DNA of 55,807 bases, from contig PWRZ01000180.1 of NCBI GenBank assembly GCA_003563385.1, forward strand, positions 1 through 55,807, in the 5' to 3' direction. Each line of letters begins with the position of its first letter. Position 1 is the stretch's first letter. The notes below the pieces were generated by a model. That model had not been told where the DNA came from and ran no database searches. It was given only the letters and a program-made list of their open reading frames with translations. Of the stretch, positions 7,959-16,098 are shown piece by piece. The translations under genes were made by a program, and so were the position numbers. The stretch comes from Syntrophomonadaceae bacterium (GTDB lineage: Bacteria; Bacillota; Dethiobacteria; DTU022; UBA8154).

Positions 7959-9659
7959 GTGGTAACAAAAGTAGCCTTAATTACCGAAGGAGAAAGCGGA
8001 TACTCTGCATTTAAAGTTCTAAGAGAAATGGAAGAGCAGGTGTCAATTGCGGGCATAGCCGATATAAAGGGGGATTTTTCCTGGCTCAAGCAGACCGAGA
8101 AAAGGCGGTACTTTGCCACCAATGACCTGGCCAAGCTTCTTTCTCTGGCAGACATTGATGTCGTACTGAACACTGTCGGCTCTGAAGAGGTGAGACGTTT
8201 GTTAAATGAGCTGAAGGCCCCCTCGGTGGACGTTTTGGAAGCCGGTCCCGGAAGTCTTTTGACGACTCTCCTGGAATCGAAGGAAGATCTCCTGGAAGCG
8301 AAGAGGTTGAAGGGTGAGCTGTGGACCGTCCTTAATTCGGTGCAGGAGGCCATTGAGGTGGCCGACAACAGCGGTGTGATCAAGTATGTAAACCCTGCCT
8401 TTACCAGGGTGACCGGCATTATGGAAAAAGACCGGGTTGGCAGGAACATATTCGAAGTATCCCCGCAGGGGGCACTGGCCCAGGCCCTTATCAGGCAGAA
8501 ACCGGTCACCGGCTACCGCACTACCGTCGGGGGCTCCGATGTGGAGGTTATTTCAAATGCTGTCCCCATCATGGTGGAGGGCGAGGTTGAAGGAGCGGTT
8601 GTCGTCTTTCAGCTGGTAACGGATATTTTGAAGCTGGTAGACGAGCTACAGAAAAGCAATGTTGTCATCGAGAACCTCTACGACCGTATTGACCAGATAA
8701 CCGGCAGCAAGTTTACTTTTAATGATATTATCGGTGGAAGCAAGGTGTTTAAAGCGGTCGTCGATATGGCCAGGCAGGCGGCCAAAAGCGATTCCCCTGT
8801 GCTGATAACAGGTGAAAGCGGTACCGGCAAGGAGATGTTTGCGCACGCCATTCACCATGCCAGCTCCCGCTACAGGCGCCCGCTGATCAAAGTGGACTGT
8901 TCGGCCCTTCCCGACTCCATGCTGGAGCTGGAGATATACGGGTATGAAAAAGGGGCTTTCTGCGGGGCCATGCGCACGAAAATGGGCAGAGTTGAGCTCG
9001 CCGACAAGGGCACTCTCCTGCTCGACAACCTCGGGGAAATGAACCTCAACTTCCAGGAGAAGCTGGTAAACTTCATTCGCGAAATGCAGTTCAGGCGCAC
9101 TGGCGGTAAAGAAACGATCAAGGTTAACGTGCGCGTTATCGCCACGACCTCGCAGAACTTGAAGAGCCTGGTGCAGCGCGGGCGTTTCCGTGAGGATCTT
9201 TACTTCCAACTGCAGGTAATAGACCTTAAGATACCCTCGCTGAGACGGCGCCTTGAAGATGTCCCCCTGCTCGTGAACAGCTTCATAGAGAAATATAACC
9301 GCAAGCTGGGCAAAAATGTGCAGGGTGTATCTTCGGAAGCGATGCAGATGCTCACCAACTACGAGTGGCCCGGCAATGTTAAAGAGCTGGAGTTTGTCGT
9401 TGAAAGGGCCATGGTTCTTGCCGACGGCACCAGGATTGAAAAAGAACAGCTGGCCCCCTATATCGCCCGCTTTACGAGCATGGGCATGCCCAATATCGGC
9501 GAGATTATCCCGCTGGAGAAGATGGAGCAGATGATGCTGAAGACCGCCCTAACCCGTTACGGGGAAACGCTTGAAGGCAAGAAAAAAGCAGCTCATTCCC
9601 TGAACATTTCCCTGTCTACTCTCTACAACAAGATAAAAAAATACAAGGCCAACCTGTAG
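7959..9659 (+). CDS. PAS-domain regulator of the sigma-54 activator (AAA+) family, altered catalytic motifs
   Basis: The 566-aa protein has four parts. Residues 1-110 resemble a Rossmann-like sensor domain (KVALITEGESGYSAFKVL, IAGIADI, DIDVVLNTVG). A PAS domain follows (VLNSVQEAIEVADNSGVIKYVNPAFTRVTG). The AAA+ domain runs from about 255 to 480, with Walker A GESGTGKE near 285. A Fis-type helix-turn-helix ends the protein (AAHSLNISLSTLYNKIKKY). Three key motifs deviate: GAFTGA is GAFCGA (about 333), Walker B LDE is LDN, and the second arginine finger in FREDLYxRL is glutamine (FREDLYFQL). It lies directly upstream of the succinyl-CoA/methylmalonyl-CoA genes, as a PAS regulator does in the Pelotomaculum propionate cluster, and probably controls them. 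GTG start after GGAGGG. Confidence 0.9.
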   Translation: MVTKVALITEGESGYSAFKVLREMEEQVSIAGIADIKGDFSWLKQTEKRRYFATNDLAKLLSLADIDVVLNTVGSEEVRRLLNELKAPSVDVLEAGPGSLLTTLLESKEDLLEAKRLKGELWTVLNSVQEAIEVADNSGVIKYVNPAFTRVTGIMEKDRVGRNIFEVSPQGALAQALIRQKPVTGYRTTVGGSDVEVISNAVPIMVEGEVEGAVVVFQLVTDILKLVDELQKSNVVIENLYDRIDQITGSKFTFNDIIGGSKVFKAVVDMARQAAKSDSPVLITGESGTGKEMFAHAIHHASSRYRRPLIKVDCSALPDSMLELEIYGYEKGAFCGAMRTKMGRVELADKGTLLLDNLGEMNLNFQEKLVNFIREMQFRRTGGKETIKVNVRVIATTSQNLKSLVQRGRFREDLYFQLQVIDLKIPSLRRRLEDVPLLVNSFIEKYNRKLGKNVQGVSSEAMQMLTNYEWPGNVKELEFVVERAMVLADGTRIEKEQLAPYIARFTSMGMPNIGEIIPLEKMEQMMLKTALTRYGETLEGKKKAAHSLNISLSTLYNKIKKYKANL

Positions 9660-9777
9660 TTAAAAGGTTTAACAGGTGGACTTTCCGCTCAAACACCGTC
9701 CAGGCTTTTTAAGAGGCGGCGGTTTGCTTGGCTGTCCCCGTTAGAGGAAACAGATAAACGGAGGTGAGTGTAAGTAA

Positions 9778-10884
9778 ATGAAGTTGTATGAGTTTATGGG
9801 TAAAGAACTTTTTGCCAGCTACGGGATACCAACACCTGAAGGGAGGGTTGCCAAAAATCCCGCGGAAGCGGCAGAAGCAGCGGAACAGATCGGCTCGGTT
9901 GTTATCAAATCACAGGTTTTGACCGGGAAGCGCGGGAAAGCCGGGGGTATCGCCTTTGTCGATAACCCTCAGGAGGCCGGGAAAGAAGCGGAAAGGATCC
10001 TGGACATGGAGATCGGCGGTTTTAAAGTGGAGCACCTGCTCATAGAGAGCAAGCTGCAGATCGACCAGGAGTATTACCTGGCCATTACCATTGACAACTC
10101 CCTGCGCTGTCCTGTTATCCTTGCTTCCACCCAGGGAGGCATGGACATCGAGGAGGTCCCCGAAGAGTATATTGTAAAGTATCCCATAGATGTAGCAATT
10201 GGGATGCAGCCGTTTATGATCAGGGAGGTGGCCCGCCAGCTGGGCCTGACCGGAGAACTGGGCAAGCAGTTTGCATCAATTTTGGGCAGGCTTTACAGGG
10301 CTTTTAAAGATAGGGACGCCGAGCTGGTGGAGATCAACCCCTTAATTGTAAGCGGAGACAGTTTTATTGCTGCCGATGCCAAGGTCACCATCGACGACGA
10401 TGCCCTCTTCAGGCACAAGGACCTGCCCAGGGTGGAAGAAAAGACGGATCTGGAGAAACGCGCTGGTGACCTGGGGCTTGCCTACGTGGAACTGGATGGC
10501 GATATCGCCGTCATGGCCAACGGTGCCGGTATGGCCATGGCTACGCTGGATATGATCAATTATTACGGCGGCAGCCCGGCAAATTTCCTTGACGCCGGGG
10601 GAGGGGCCGGGGTAGAGCAGACCGCGCAGGCACTGGAGCTGCTGCTGGCCACTGAACCAAAGGCAATCCTGATCAACATTTTTGGAGGGATAACCCGCTG
10701 CGATGACGTGGCCAACGCCTTTGCCACGGTTAAGAAAAACAAGGAAATAACCATGCCGGTGGTTTTCAGGCTGGTAGGGACGAACGAAGAAGAAGGAAGA
10801 AAAATTCTGGATGATATAGGGATAATTGCTTATAAAACGATGCAGGAGACCGCACAGAAGGCTGTAGAACTTTCCAAACAGTAA
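9778..10884 (+). CDS. sucC: Succinyl-CoA synthetase beta subunit (ADP-forming type)
   Basis: An ATP-grasp succinyl-CoA synthetase beta subunit of 368 aa (family length about 370-390). Recognisable elements are MKLYEFMGKELFASYGIP at the N-terminus, KSQVLTGKRGKAGGI, LVEINPLIV and NIFGGITRCDDVA near the C-terminus, where the nucleotide and CoA-ligase interface lies. The enzyme couples succinyl-CoA cleavage to ADP/GDP phosphorylation, a substrate-level ATP step. The start ATG 9778 follows CGGAGGTGAG. It forms an operon with sucD and the methylmalonyl-CoA mutase genes. Confidence 0.95.
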   Translation: MKLYEFMGKELFASYGIPTPEGRVAKNPAEAAEAAEQIGSVVIKSQVLTGKRGKAGGIAFVDNPQEAGKEAERILDMEIGGFKVEHLLIESKLQIDQEYYLAITIDNSLRCPVILASTQGGMDIEEVPEEYIVKYPIDVAIGMQPFMIREVARQLGLTGELGKQFASILGRLYRAFKDRDAELVEINPLIVSGDSFIAADAKVTIDDDALFRHKDLPRVEEKTDLEKRAGDLGLAYVELDGDIAVMANGAGMAMATLDMINYYGGSPANFLDAGGGAGVEQTAQALELLLATEPKAILINIFGGITRCDDVANAFATVKKNKEITMPVVFRLVGTNEEEGRKILDDIGIIAYKTMQETAQKAVELSKQ

Positions 10885-10950
10885 AATTACTAAAAGAAAG
10901 GAGGTGTAGGCCCGTTTCTATAAGATAAGCTGATAGAAATGGGGCTGGTA

Positions 10951-11820
10951 ATGGCAATTTTTATCGATGAGAAAACAAGGGTCATGGTGCAGGGTATAAC
11001 CGGCAACCAGGGTTCTTTCCACGCCCGCCAGATGCTCGCCTACGGCAGCAATATTGTGGCTGGGGTTTCACCGGGCAAAGGAGGCCGGGAGGTTGAAAAC
11101 GTCCCCGTTTTCGATACCGCTGAGGCCGCAGTTGCAGCACAGGAGCCCGATGCTTCTATCCTGTTTGTGCCCGCTGCTTTTGCCAAGGATGGTGCGCTGG
11201 AAGCGCTTAGCGCAGGTATGAAAGTAATTGTCATGATTACAGAGGGCATTCCGGTACACGATGCCATGGAGGTTATAGACTATGCCAACCGCAAAAACGC
11301 CGTTGTCGTGGGACCGAACACTTTCGGCATCGTTTCTTCCAATAAATGCAAGATTGGGATCATGCCCAACCAGATCTACGTAGGAGGGCCCATCGGTGTT
11401 GTCGCCCGCAGCGGCACCCTCAGCTACGAGATCGTCGCCAACCTCAAAGAAGCCGGGTACGGTACATCCACGGTGGTGGGTATGGGAGGAGACAGGATTC
11501 TCGGCTTAAATTTTATCAATGTCCTTGAAGAGTTTGAAAAAGACAGTCAGACAGAGCTGATAGTCATGGTTGGCGAAATCGGCGGTACCGCTGAAGAGGA
11601 AGCGGCAGAATACATCAAAAATAATGTCAGCAAACCTGTAATTGCCTACCTGGCCGGGAAAAGCGCCCCACCGGGCAAAAGGATGGGCCATGCCGGTGCC
11701 ATCATTGAACGTGGAAAGGGCACTTTCGACGGCAAGGTAAAGGCCCTGGAGGCCGTAGGGGTAAAAGTGGCAGAGCTTCCTTTCCAGGTCCCCGAGATGG
11801 CAAAGGAAATTTTGCGGTGA
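10951..11820 (+). CDS. sucD: Succinyl-CoA synthetase alpha subunit
   Basis: The alpha subunit binds CoA and carries the phosphohistidine. The CoA-binding region (VMVQGITGNQGSFHARQMLAYG) and the phospho-His site (GKRMGHAGAII) are both present. The track starts at ATG 10939 (MGLVMAIF). The family normally begins MAIFIDxxTR, so ATG 10951 is preferred (289 aa). The only strong ribosome site (AAAGGAGGTG, about 10898) lies 40 or more bases upstream of either start, so initiation here is less well supported than for neighbouring genes. It pairs with sucC. Confidence 0.94.
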   Translation: MAIFIDEKTRVMVQGITGNQGSFHARQMLAYGSNIVAGVSPGKGGREVENVPVFDTAEAAVAAQEPDASILFVPAAFAKDGALEALSAGMKVIVMITEGIPVHDAMEVIDYANRKNAVVVGPNTFGIVSSNKCKIGIMPNQIYVGGPIGVVARSGTLSYEIVANLKEAGYGTSTVVGMGGDRILGLNFINVLEEFEKDSQTELIVMVGEIGGTAEEEAAEYIKNNVSKPVIAYLAGKSAPPGKRMGHAGAIIERGKGTFDGKVKALEAVGVKVAELPFQVPEMAKEILR

Positions 11821-11863
11821 GAATTAACGGTATCGACAATTCTTATGCAAGGGAGGAGAGTTT

Positions 11864-13540
11864 GTGTTTGACAAGAATAAATTAGCGGAACTGAAGGAAA
11901 AAAAAGCCGCCTGGAAGAAGTCCCTGGAGAAGTCCCTGGAAAAAAGGCCGGAGCGCAAAGAGAAATTTGAAACAGACTCCAAGATACCCGTGGAACCAAC
12001 GTATACGCCAGTGGAACTGGAAGATTTTGATTACCTCCAAGACCTGGGACTTCCGGGCGAATACCCCTTTACAAGGGGTGTGCAGCCCAACATGTACCGC
12101 GGGCGCTTTTTTACCATGCGCCAGTATGCCGGCTTCGGCAGCGCCGAGGAGACCAACAAGCGTTTTCGCTACCTCCTCGAACAGGGCCAGACCGGGCTCA
12201 GCATTGCTTTCGACCTTCCCACCCAGATCGGCTTTGACTCGGACCATCCCCTGGCCAGGGGCGAGGTTGGCAAGGTCGGGGTAGCCATTGATTCACTGCA
12301 GGACATGGAAGACCTTTTCACCGGTATTCCCCTGGACAAGGTGACCACCTCCATGACTATCAACTCCCCGGCAGCGGTAATAATGGCCATGTACCTGGCC
12401 ATGGCCGAGAAGCAGGGCATCCCCTTTGACAAGCTGGGGGGGACCATCCAGAACGACATCCTCAAAGAATATGTAGCCAGGGGCACATACATTTTCCCGC
12501 CAGAACCTTCCATGAAGCTAATTACCGATATATTTGCCTACTGCGGGGAACATGTCCCCATGTGGAACACCATCAGTATTAGTGGCTACCATATCAGGGA
12601 GGCCGGCTCCACTGCCGTGCAGGAAATAGCCTTTACCCTGGCCAACGGTATCGCCTACGTGGAAGCGGCAATCAAAGCGGGGCTTGATGTTGACGGATTC
12701 GGCCCGAGGCTGTCCTTTTTCTTCAACGCCCACCAGAACTTTTTTGAAGAGATTGCCAAGTTCCGTGCTGCAAGGAGAGTATGGGCCCGTATCATGAAGG
12801 AACGCTTCGAGGCGAAAAACCCGCGCTCGCAGATGCTGCGCTTCCATACCCAGACGGCCGGATGCAGCCTGACGGCCCAGCAGCCCATGGTGAACATCAT
12901 GAGGGTTGCTTTTCAGGCTCTCAGCGCCTGCCTGGGAGGAACCCAGTCCCTGCACACCAATTCCTACGACGAGGCGCTGGCACTGCCCAGTGAGCATGCA
13001 GTTTCCCTGGCGCTGCGCACCCAGCAGGTTGTCGCTTACGAGATCGGCATAACCGATACGGCGGATCCCCTCGGTGGTTCATACTTTATCGAAAAATTGA
13101 CCGACCAGATCGAAGAGCAGGTTATGAATTACATCAACCGCATTGATGAGATCGGCGGAGCGGCCAAGGCCATCGAACAGGGCTTCATGCAGAAGGAGAT
13201 CCAGCAGAGCGCCTACGAGTACCAGAAGGAAGTGGAAGAGGACAAGAGAACCGTTATCGGTGTGAACAAGTTCGTTACCGAGTACGAAGAGCCTACCGGC
13301 CTGCTCAGGGTAGACCCCACGGTAACTGAACGCCAGGTGGAAAAGCTGGAGAAAAAGCGCCAGGAAAGAGACGGCAAGAAAGTGGCCGAAGCGCTGAAAG
13401 AGCTGCGCAGTGTAGCCCAGACAAATGAAAACCTGATGCCTGTTATCCTGGAAGCGGTTAAAGCTTATGCCACTGTAGGTGAAATTTGCGGAGTGCTCAG
13501 GGAAGTATATGGTGAATTCCAGCAGCAGGTGCTGCTCTAA
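11864..13540 (+). CDS. Methylmalonyl-CoA mutase, large (catalytic) subunit
   Basis: This 558-aa TIM-barrel catalytic subunit of adenosylcobalamin-dependent methylmalonyl-CoA mutase isomerises succinyl-CoA and (R)-methylmalonyl-CoA. The substrate-channel signature is clear ([33 protein letters not shown], quoted in part), as are [49 protein letters not shown] and [12 protein letters not shown]. It lacks the cobalamin-binding domain, which is supplied by the separate next gene. Residues 1-45 form a charged Lys/Glu-rich extension. GTG 11864 follows GGGAGGAG. The short form could in principle be another acyl-CoA mutase, but the adjacent epimerase and carboxyltransferase favour methylmalonyl-CoA. 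Confidence 0.94.
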   Translation: MFDKNKLAELKEKKAAWKKSLEKSLEKRPERKEKFETDSKIPVEPTYTPVELEDFDYLQDLGLPGEYPFTRGVQPNMYRGRFFTMRQYAGFGSAEETNKRFRYLLEQGQTGLSIAFDLPTQIGFDSDHPLARGEVGKVGVAIDSLQDMEDLFTGIPLDKVTTSMTINSPAAVIMAMYLAMAEKQGIPFDKLGGTIQNDILKEYVARGTYIFPPEPSMKLITDIFAYCGEHVPMWNTISISGYHIREAGSTAVQEIAFTLANGIAYVEAAIKAGLDVDGFGPRLSFFFNAHQNFFEEIAKFRAARRVWARIMKERFEAKNPRSQMLRFHTQTAGCSLTAQQPMVNIMRVAFQALSACLGGTQSLHTNSYDEALALPSEHAVSLALRTQQVVAYEIGITDTADPLGGSYFIEKLTDQIEEQVMNYINRIDEIGGAAKAIEQGFMQKEIQQSAYEYQKEVEEDKRTVIGVNKFVTEYEEPTGLLRVDPTVTERQVEKLEKKRQERDGKKVAEALKELRSVAQTNENLMPVILEAVKAYATVGEICGVLREVYGEFQQQVLL

Positions 13541-13569
13541 AAGCCTGGTGGGAAAGGAGCGTAAAAAGA

Positions 13570-13965
13570 ATGTCTGAGAAGATCATTAGAGTTCTAGTTG
13601 CCAAGATCGGGTTAGATGGACATGATCGCGGGGCCAAGGTTATTGCCCAGGCCTTAAAGGATGCCGGCATGGAAGTTATATATACGGGTTTGAGGCAGAC
13701 CCCGGAGAGTATCGTGGAAACAGCTATCCAGGAAGATGTCCAGGTTATCGGTATGAGTATTCTTTCCGGAGCCCACATGCAGCTCTTGCCGCCAGTCACG
13801 GAGTACTTACGCAACCAGGGAGCCGGTGATATCCTGGTGGTTTCCGGTGGGGTCATCCCCAAGGATGATATACCGTTCCTCAAGGAAGCGGGGATTGCCG
13901 AAGTTTTTACCCCGGGAACTTCTACCGTGGATATTATTAAATTTATTAAAGATAATGTGTCTTAA
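13570..13965 (+). CDS. Methylmalonyl-CoA mutase, small cobalamin-binding subunit
   Basis: A 131-aa stand-alone B12-binding domain. It shows the base-off/His-on signature DGHDRGAK (DxHxxG), then SILSGAH (SxL) and [11 protein letters not shown] (GG), in the usual order. It joins the preceding 558-aa subunit to make a two-gene mutase. Spacing to the large-subunit gene is 29 bases, with GGAAAGGAG in the gap. Adenosylcobalamin needed here would come from the cobO product at 54.5 kb, and MeaB would guard the holoenzyme. Confidence 0.95.
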   Translation: MSEKIIRVLVAKIGLDGHDRGAKVIAQALKDAGMEVIYTGLRQTPESIVETAIQEDVQVIGMSILSGAHMQLLPPVTEYLRNQGAGDILVVSGGVIPKDDIPFLKEAGIAEVFTPGTSTVDIIKFIKDNVS

Positions 13966-13986
13966 AGAAAGGAGAGAAGGTCCAAA

Positions 13987-14391
13987 ATGTTGAAGAAGAT
14001 CGATCACATCGGCATAGCTGTTAAGAACCTGGACGAAGCTTTGAAATTTTATGAGGAAAAACTGGGTCTGAAGGCTACCGGCACGGAAGTAGTGGAGGAG
14101 CAGAAAGTTAGAATTGCTTTCCTGCCTTTAGGAGAGAGCAAGCTGGAGCTTCTGGAGTCTACCGACCCCGAAGGCCCCGTGGCCAAGTTTATCGAGTCGC
14201 GCGGTGAAGGTGTGCAGCATATTGCCCTTCGTGTGGACAATGTCGAAGAGAAGGTTAAAGAGCTGGAGGAGCAAGGAGTACGCCTGATTGATAAAACTCC
14301 CCGTTATGGTGCCGGGGGCGCCCGTATTGCTTTCCTGCACCCCAAATCTACTTACGGAATCCTGTTAGAACTCTGCCAGAGGGATGAATAG
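13987..14391 (+). CDS. mce: Methylmalonyl-CoA epimerase
   Basis: A 134-aa vicinal-oxygen-chelate protein that interconverts (R)- and (S)-methylmalonyl-CoA. The N-terminal metal ligand lies in KIDHIGIAVKNLDEALKFYE. Further hallmarks are LLESTDPEGPVAKFIESRGEG, QHIALRVDN and the C-terminal PKSTYGILLELCQ. Length is normal. It is 21 bases after the mutase small subunit and 15 before the carboxyltransferase, so all are in one operon. Confidence 0.95.
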   Translation: MLKKIDHIGIAVKNLDEALKFYEEKLGLKATGTEVVEEQKVRIAFLPLGESKLELLESTDPEGPVAKFIESRGEGVQHIALRVDNVEEKVKELEEQGVRLIDKTPRYGAGGARIAFLHPKSTYGILLELCQRDE

Positions 14392-14406
14392 GAGGTGCCA
14401 TAAATA

Positions 14407-15948
14407 GTGGAAGACAAGTTAAACTTTTTACAGCAGAGAAGGGAAATAATACTCAAGGGCGGTGGAGACAAAAGGATTGCCGCCCAGCACGAAAAAGGAA
14501 AGCTGACCGCCAGGGAAAGGCTGGAGCAGATGCTGGACCCCGGAAGCTTCGTAGAGGTGGGTACTTTTTCGCAGTCCGGGCTGGAGGATGCCAGCACGCT
14601 CGATATCCCCTATCCCGGTGAAGGTGTAGTAACCGGCTATGGAACAATGGACGGGCGCAAGGTTTACGTCTTCGCCCAGGACTTTACCGTTGCCGGCGGT
14701 TCACTGGGAGAGATGCATGCCGCCAAGATCTGCCGGGTGATGGACCTTGCCGCCAAGAACGGTGCTCCTTTTATCGGGCTTAACGATTCAGGGGGAGCGC
14801 GTATCCAAGAAGGGGTGCTGTCCCTGGATGGTTATGGCAACATCTTTTACCGCAACACTGTTTTTTCGGGCGTTATCCCACAAATATCGGTTATTATGGG
14901 TCCCTGTGCCGGGGGTGCAGTCTACTCGCCGGCCCTGACCGACTTTATTTTCATGGTTGACAAGAGCAGCTACATGTTTATCACCGGTACCCAGGTAATA
15001 AAGGCTGTTACCGGGGAAGATGTGAGCCCGGAGAAGCTCGGCGGTGCCAAGACCCATAACGAAACCAGCGGTGTGGCACATTTCCTGGCTGCCGACGAGC
15101 AGGAGTGCATCAACATGATCAAGAAACTGATCGGCTTCCTGCCTTCCAACAACCTGGACGACCCGCCCGTTGCTGCTCCTGCCGAGCCCACCCTTCCCGC
15201 CGAGGACCTGCTTACCCTGGTACCCCCTGACCCGAACAGGCCTTATGACGTGGTAGATGTCATTACCAGGATCGTCGACGGCAGTGATTTCTTCCAGGTG
15301 CACGAGCATTATGCCAAGAATGCCGTCGTCGGTTTTGCGCGCATAAACGGTCAGCCGGTCGGGATTATCGCCAACCAGCCGAAGGCCCTGGCCGGGTGCC
15401 TGGATATTAACAGCTCCGATAAAATATCCCGTTTTGTAAGGTTCTGTGACTGCTTCAATCTTCCCATGATAACATTTGTCGATGTTCCCGGCTACCTTCC
15501 CGGGGTAAACCAGGAGTACGGCGGTATCATCCGCCACGGAGCCAAGATACTGTACGCCTACTCCGAGGCAAGTGTCCCGCAGATCAGCATCATCCTGCGC
15601 AAGGCATACGGCGGTGCCTACATCGCCATGAACGGGCGCTGCCTGGGAGCCGATTATGCCTACGCCTGGCCGACTGCGGAGATAGCGGTGATGGGCCCCG
15701 AGGGCGCTACCAATGTCATTTTCCGCAAGGAAATTGATAAAGCGGAAAATCCGGAAGAGGAGAGGAAAAAGAGGGTCGAGGAATACCGCCACCGCTTTGC
15801 CAATCCTTACATTACCGCTGCCAAGGGCTGGATAGATGACGTCATTGACCCGCGCCATACGCGCGAGCTGCTCATCAAGGGTCTGGAGGCACTGAAAGGA
15901 AAGTATGAGGATAGACCGCGCAAGAAGCACGGGAACTTCCCTGTATAG
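14407..15948 (+). CDS. mmdA: Methylmalonyl-CoA/propionyl-CoA carboxyltransferase subunit (MmdA/PccB type)
   Basis: A 513-aa carboxyltransferase with two crotonase-like halves. Visible motifs are KLTARERLEQMLDPGSF, DFTVAGGSLGEMHAAKI, FIGLNDSGGARIQEGV, MGPCAGGAVYSPALTDF and FVDVPGYLPGV. It moves a carboxyl group between methylmalonyl-CoA and carboxybiotin. It could be part of a sodium-pumping decarboxylase, a transcarboxylase or a propionyl-CoA carboxylase. No biotin carrier or partner subunit is encoded in this window, so the complex type is open. GTG 14407 follows TAGGAGGTG. It is the last gene of the cluster, and a strong terminator follows. Confidence 0.93.
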   Translation: MEDKLNFLQQRREIILKGGGDKRIAAQHEKGKLTARERLEQMLDPGSFVEVGTFSQSGLEDASTLDIPYPGEGVVTGYGTMDGRKVYVFAQDFTVAGGSLGEMHAAKICRVMDLAAKNGAPFIGLNDSGGARIQEGVLSLDGYGNIFYRNTVFSGVIPQISVIMGPCAGGAVYSPALTDFIFMVDKSSYMFITGTQVIKAVTGEDVSPEKLGGAKTHNETSGVAHFLAADEQECINMIKKLIGFLPSNNLDDPPVAAPAEPTLPAEDLLTLVPPDPNRPYDVVDVITRIVDGSDFFQVHEHYAKNAVVGFARINGQPVGIIANQPKALAGCLDINSSDKISRFVRFCDCFNLPMITFVDVPGYLPGVNQEYGGIIRHGAKILYAYSEASVPQISIILRKAYGGAYIAMNGRCLGADYAYAWPTAEIAVMGPEGATNVIFRKEIDKAENPEEERKKRVEEYRHRFANPYITAAKGWIDDVIDPRHTRELLIKGLEALKGKYEDRPRKKHGNFPV

Positions 15949-15964
15949 GTGATTGTGGTGTCAC

Positions 15965-16004
15965 AAAAAAGAAGCAAGGGGACGTACCTCTTGCTTCCTT
16001 TTTT
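15965..16004 (+). terminator. Intrinsic terminator of the methylmalonyl-CoA operon
   Basis: GAAGCAAG (15971-15978) pairs with CTTGCTTC (15990-15997). Inner G-C and G-U pairs extend the stem, and an A-run sits before it. CTTTTTT follows the hairpin. This is a textbook Rho-independent terminator, possibly acting in both directions. Confidence 0.9.
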
Positions 16005-16098
16005 GGGTATAGCGGCAGAAAGTTGCCTTTGCTCCGTGGCAAGTTCCACTTCTGGAAGTGGCGGCGGCGGAAAGCATACCTGAAGGAGGGAGACAGCT

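Noticed and set aside
9660-9777. Sigma-54 promoter upstream of sucC
   Set aside because: Only GG-N10-GC at 9675-9688 fits; the other positions of the TGGCAC/TTGC consensus do not. A second candidate at 9715 has nine rather than ten bases between GG and GC.
14788-15930. 380-aa minus-strand ORF inside mmdA
   Set aside because: Shadow of the carboxyltransferase gene; composition and repeats mirror the opposite strand.
16005-16098. Arginine operator or T-box leader before argC
   Set aside because: No ARG-box palindrome or T-box conserved elements could be recognised; the gap is too short for a T-box leader.
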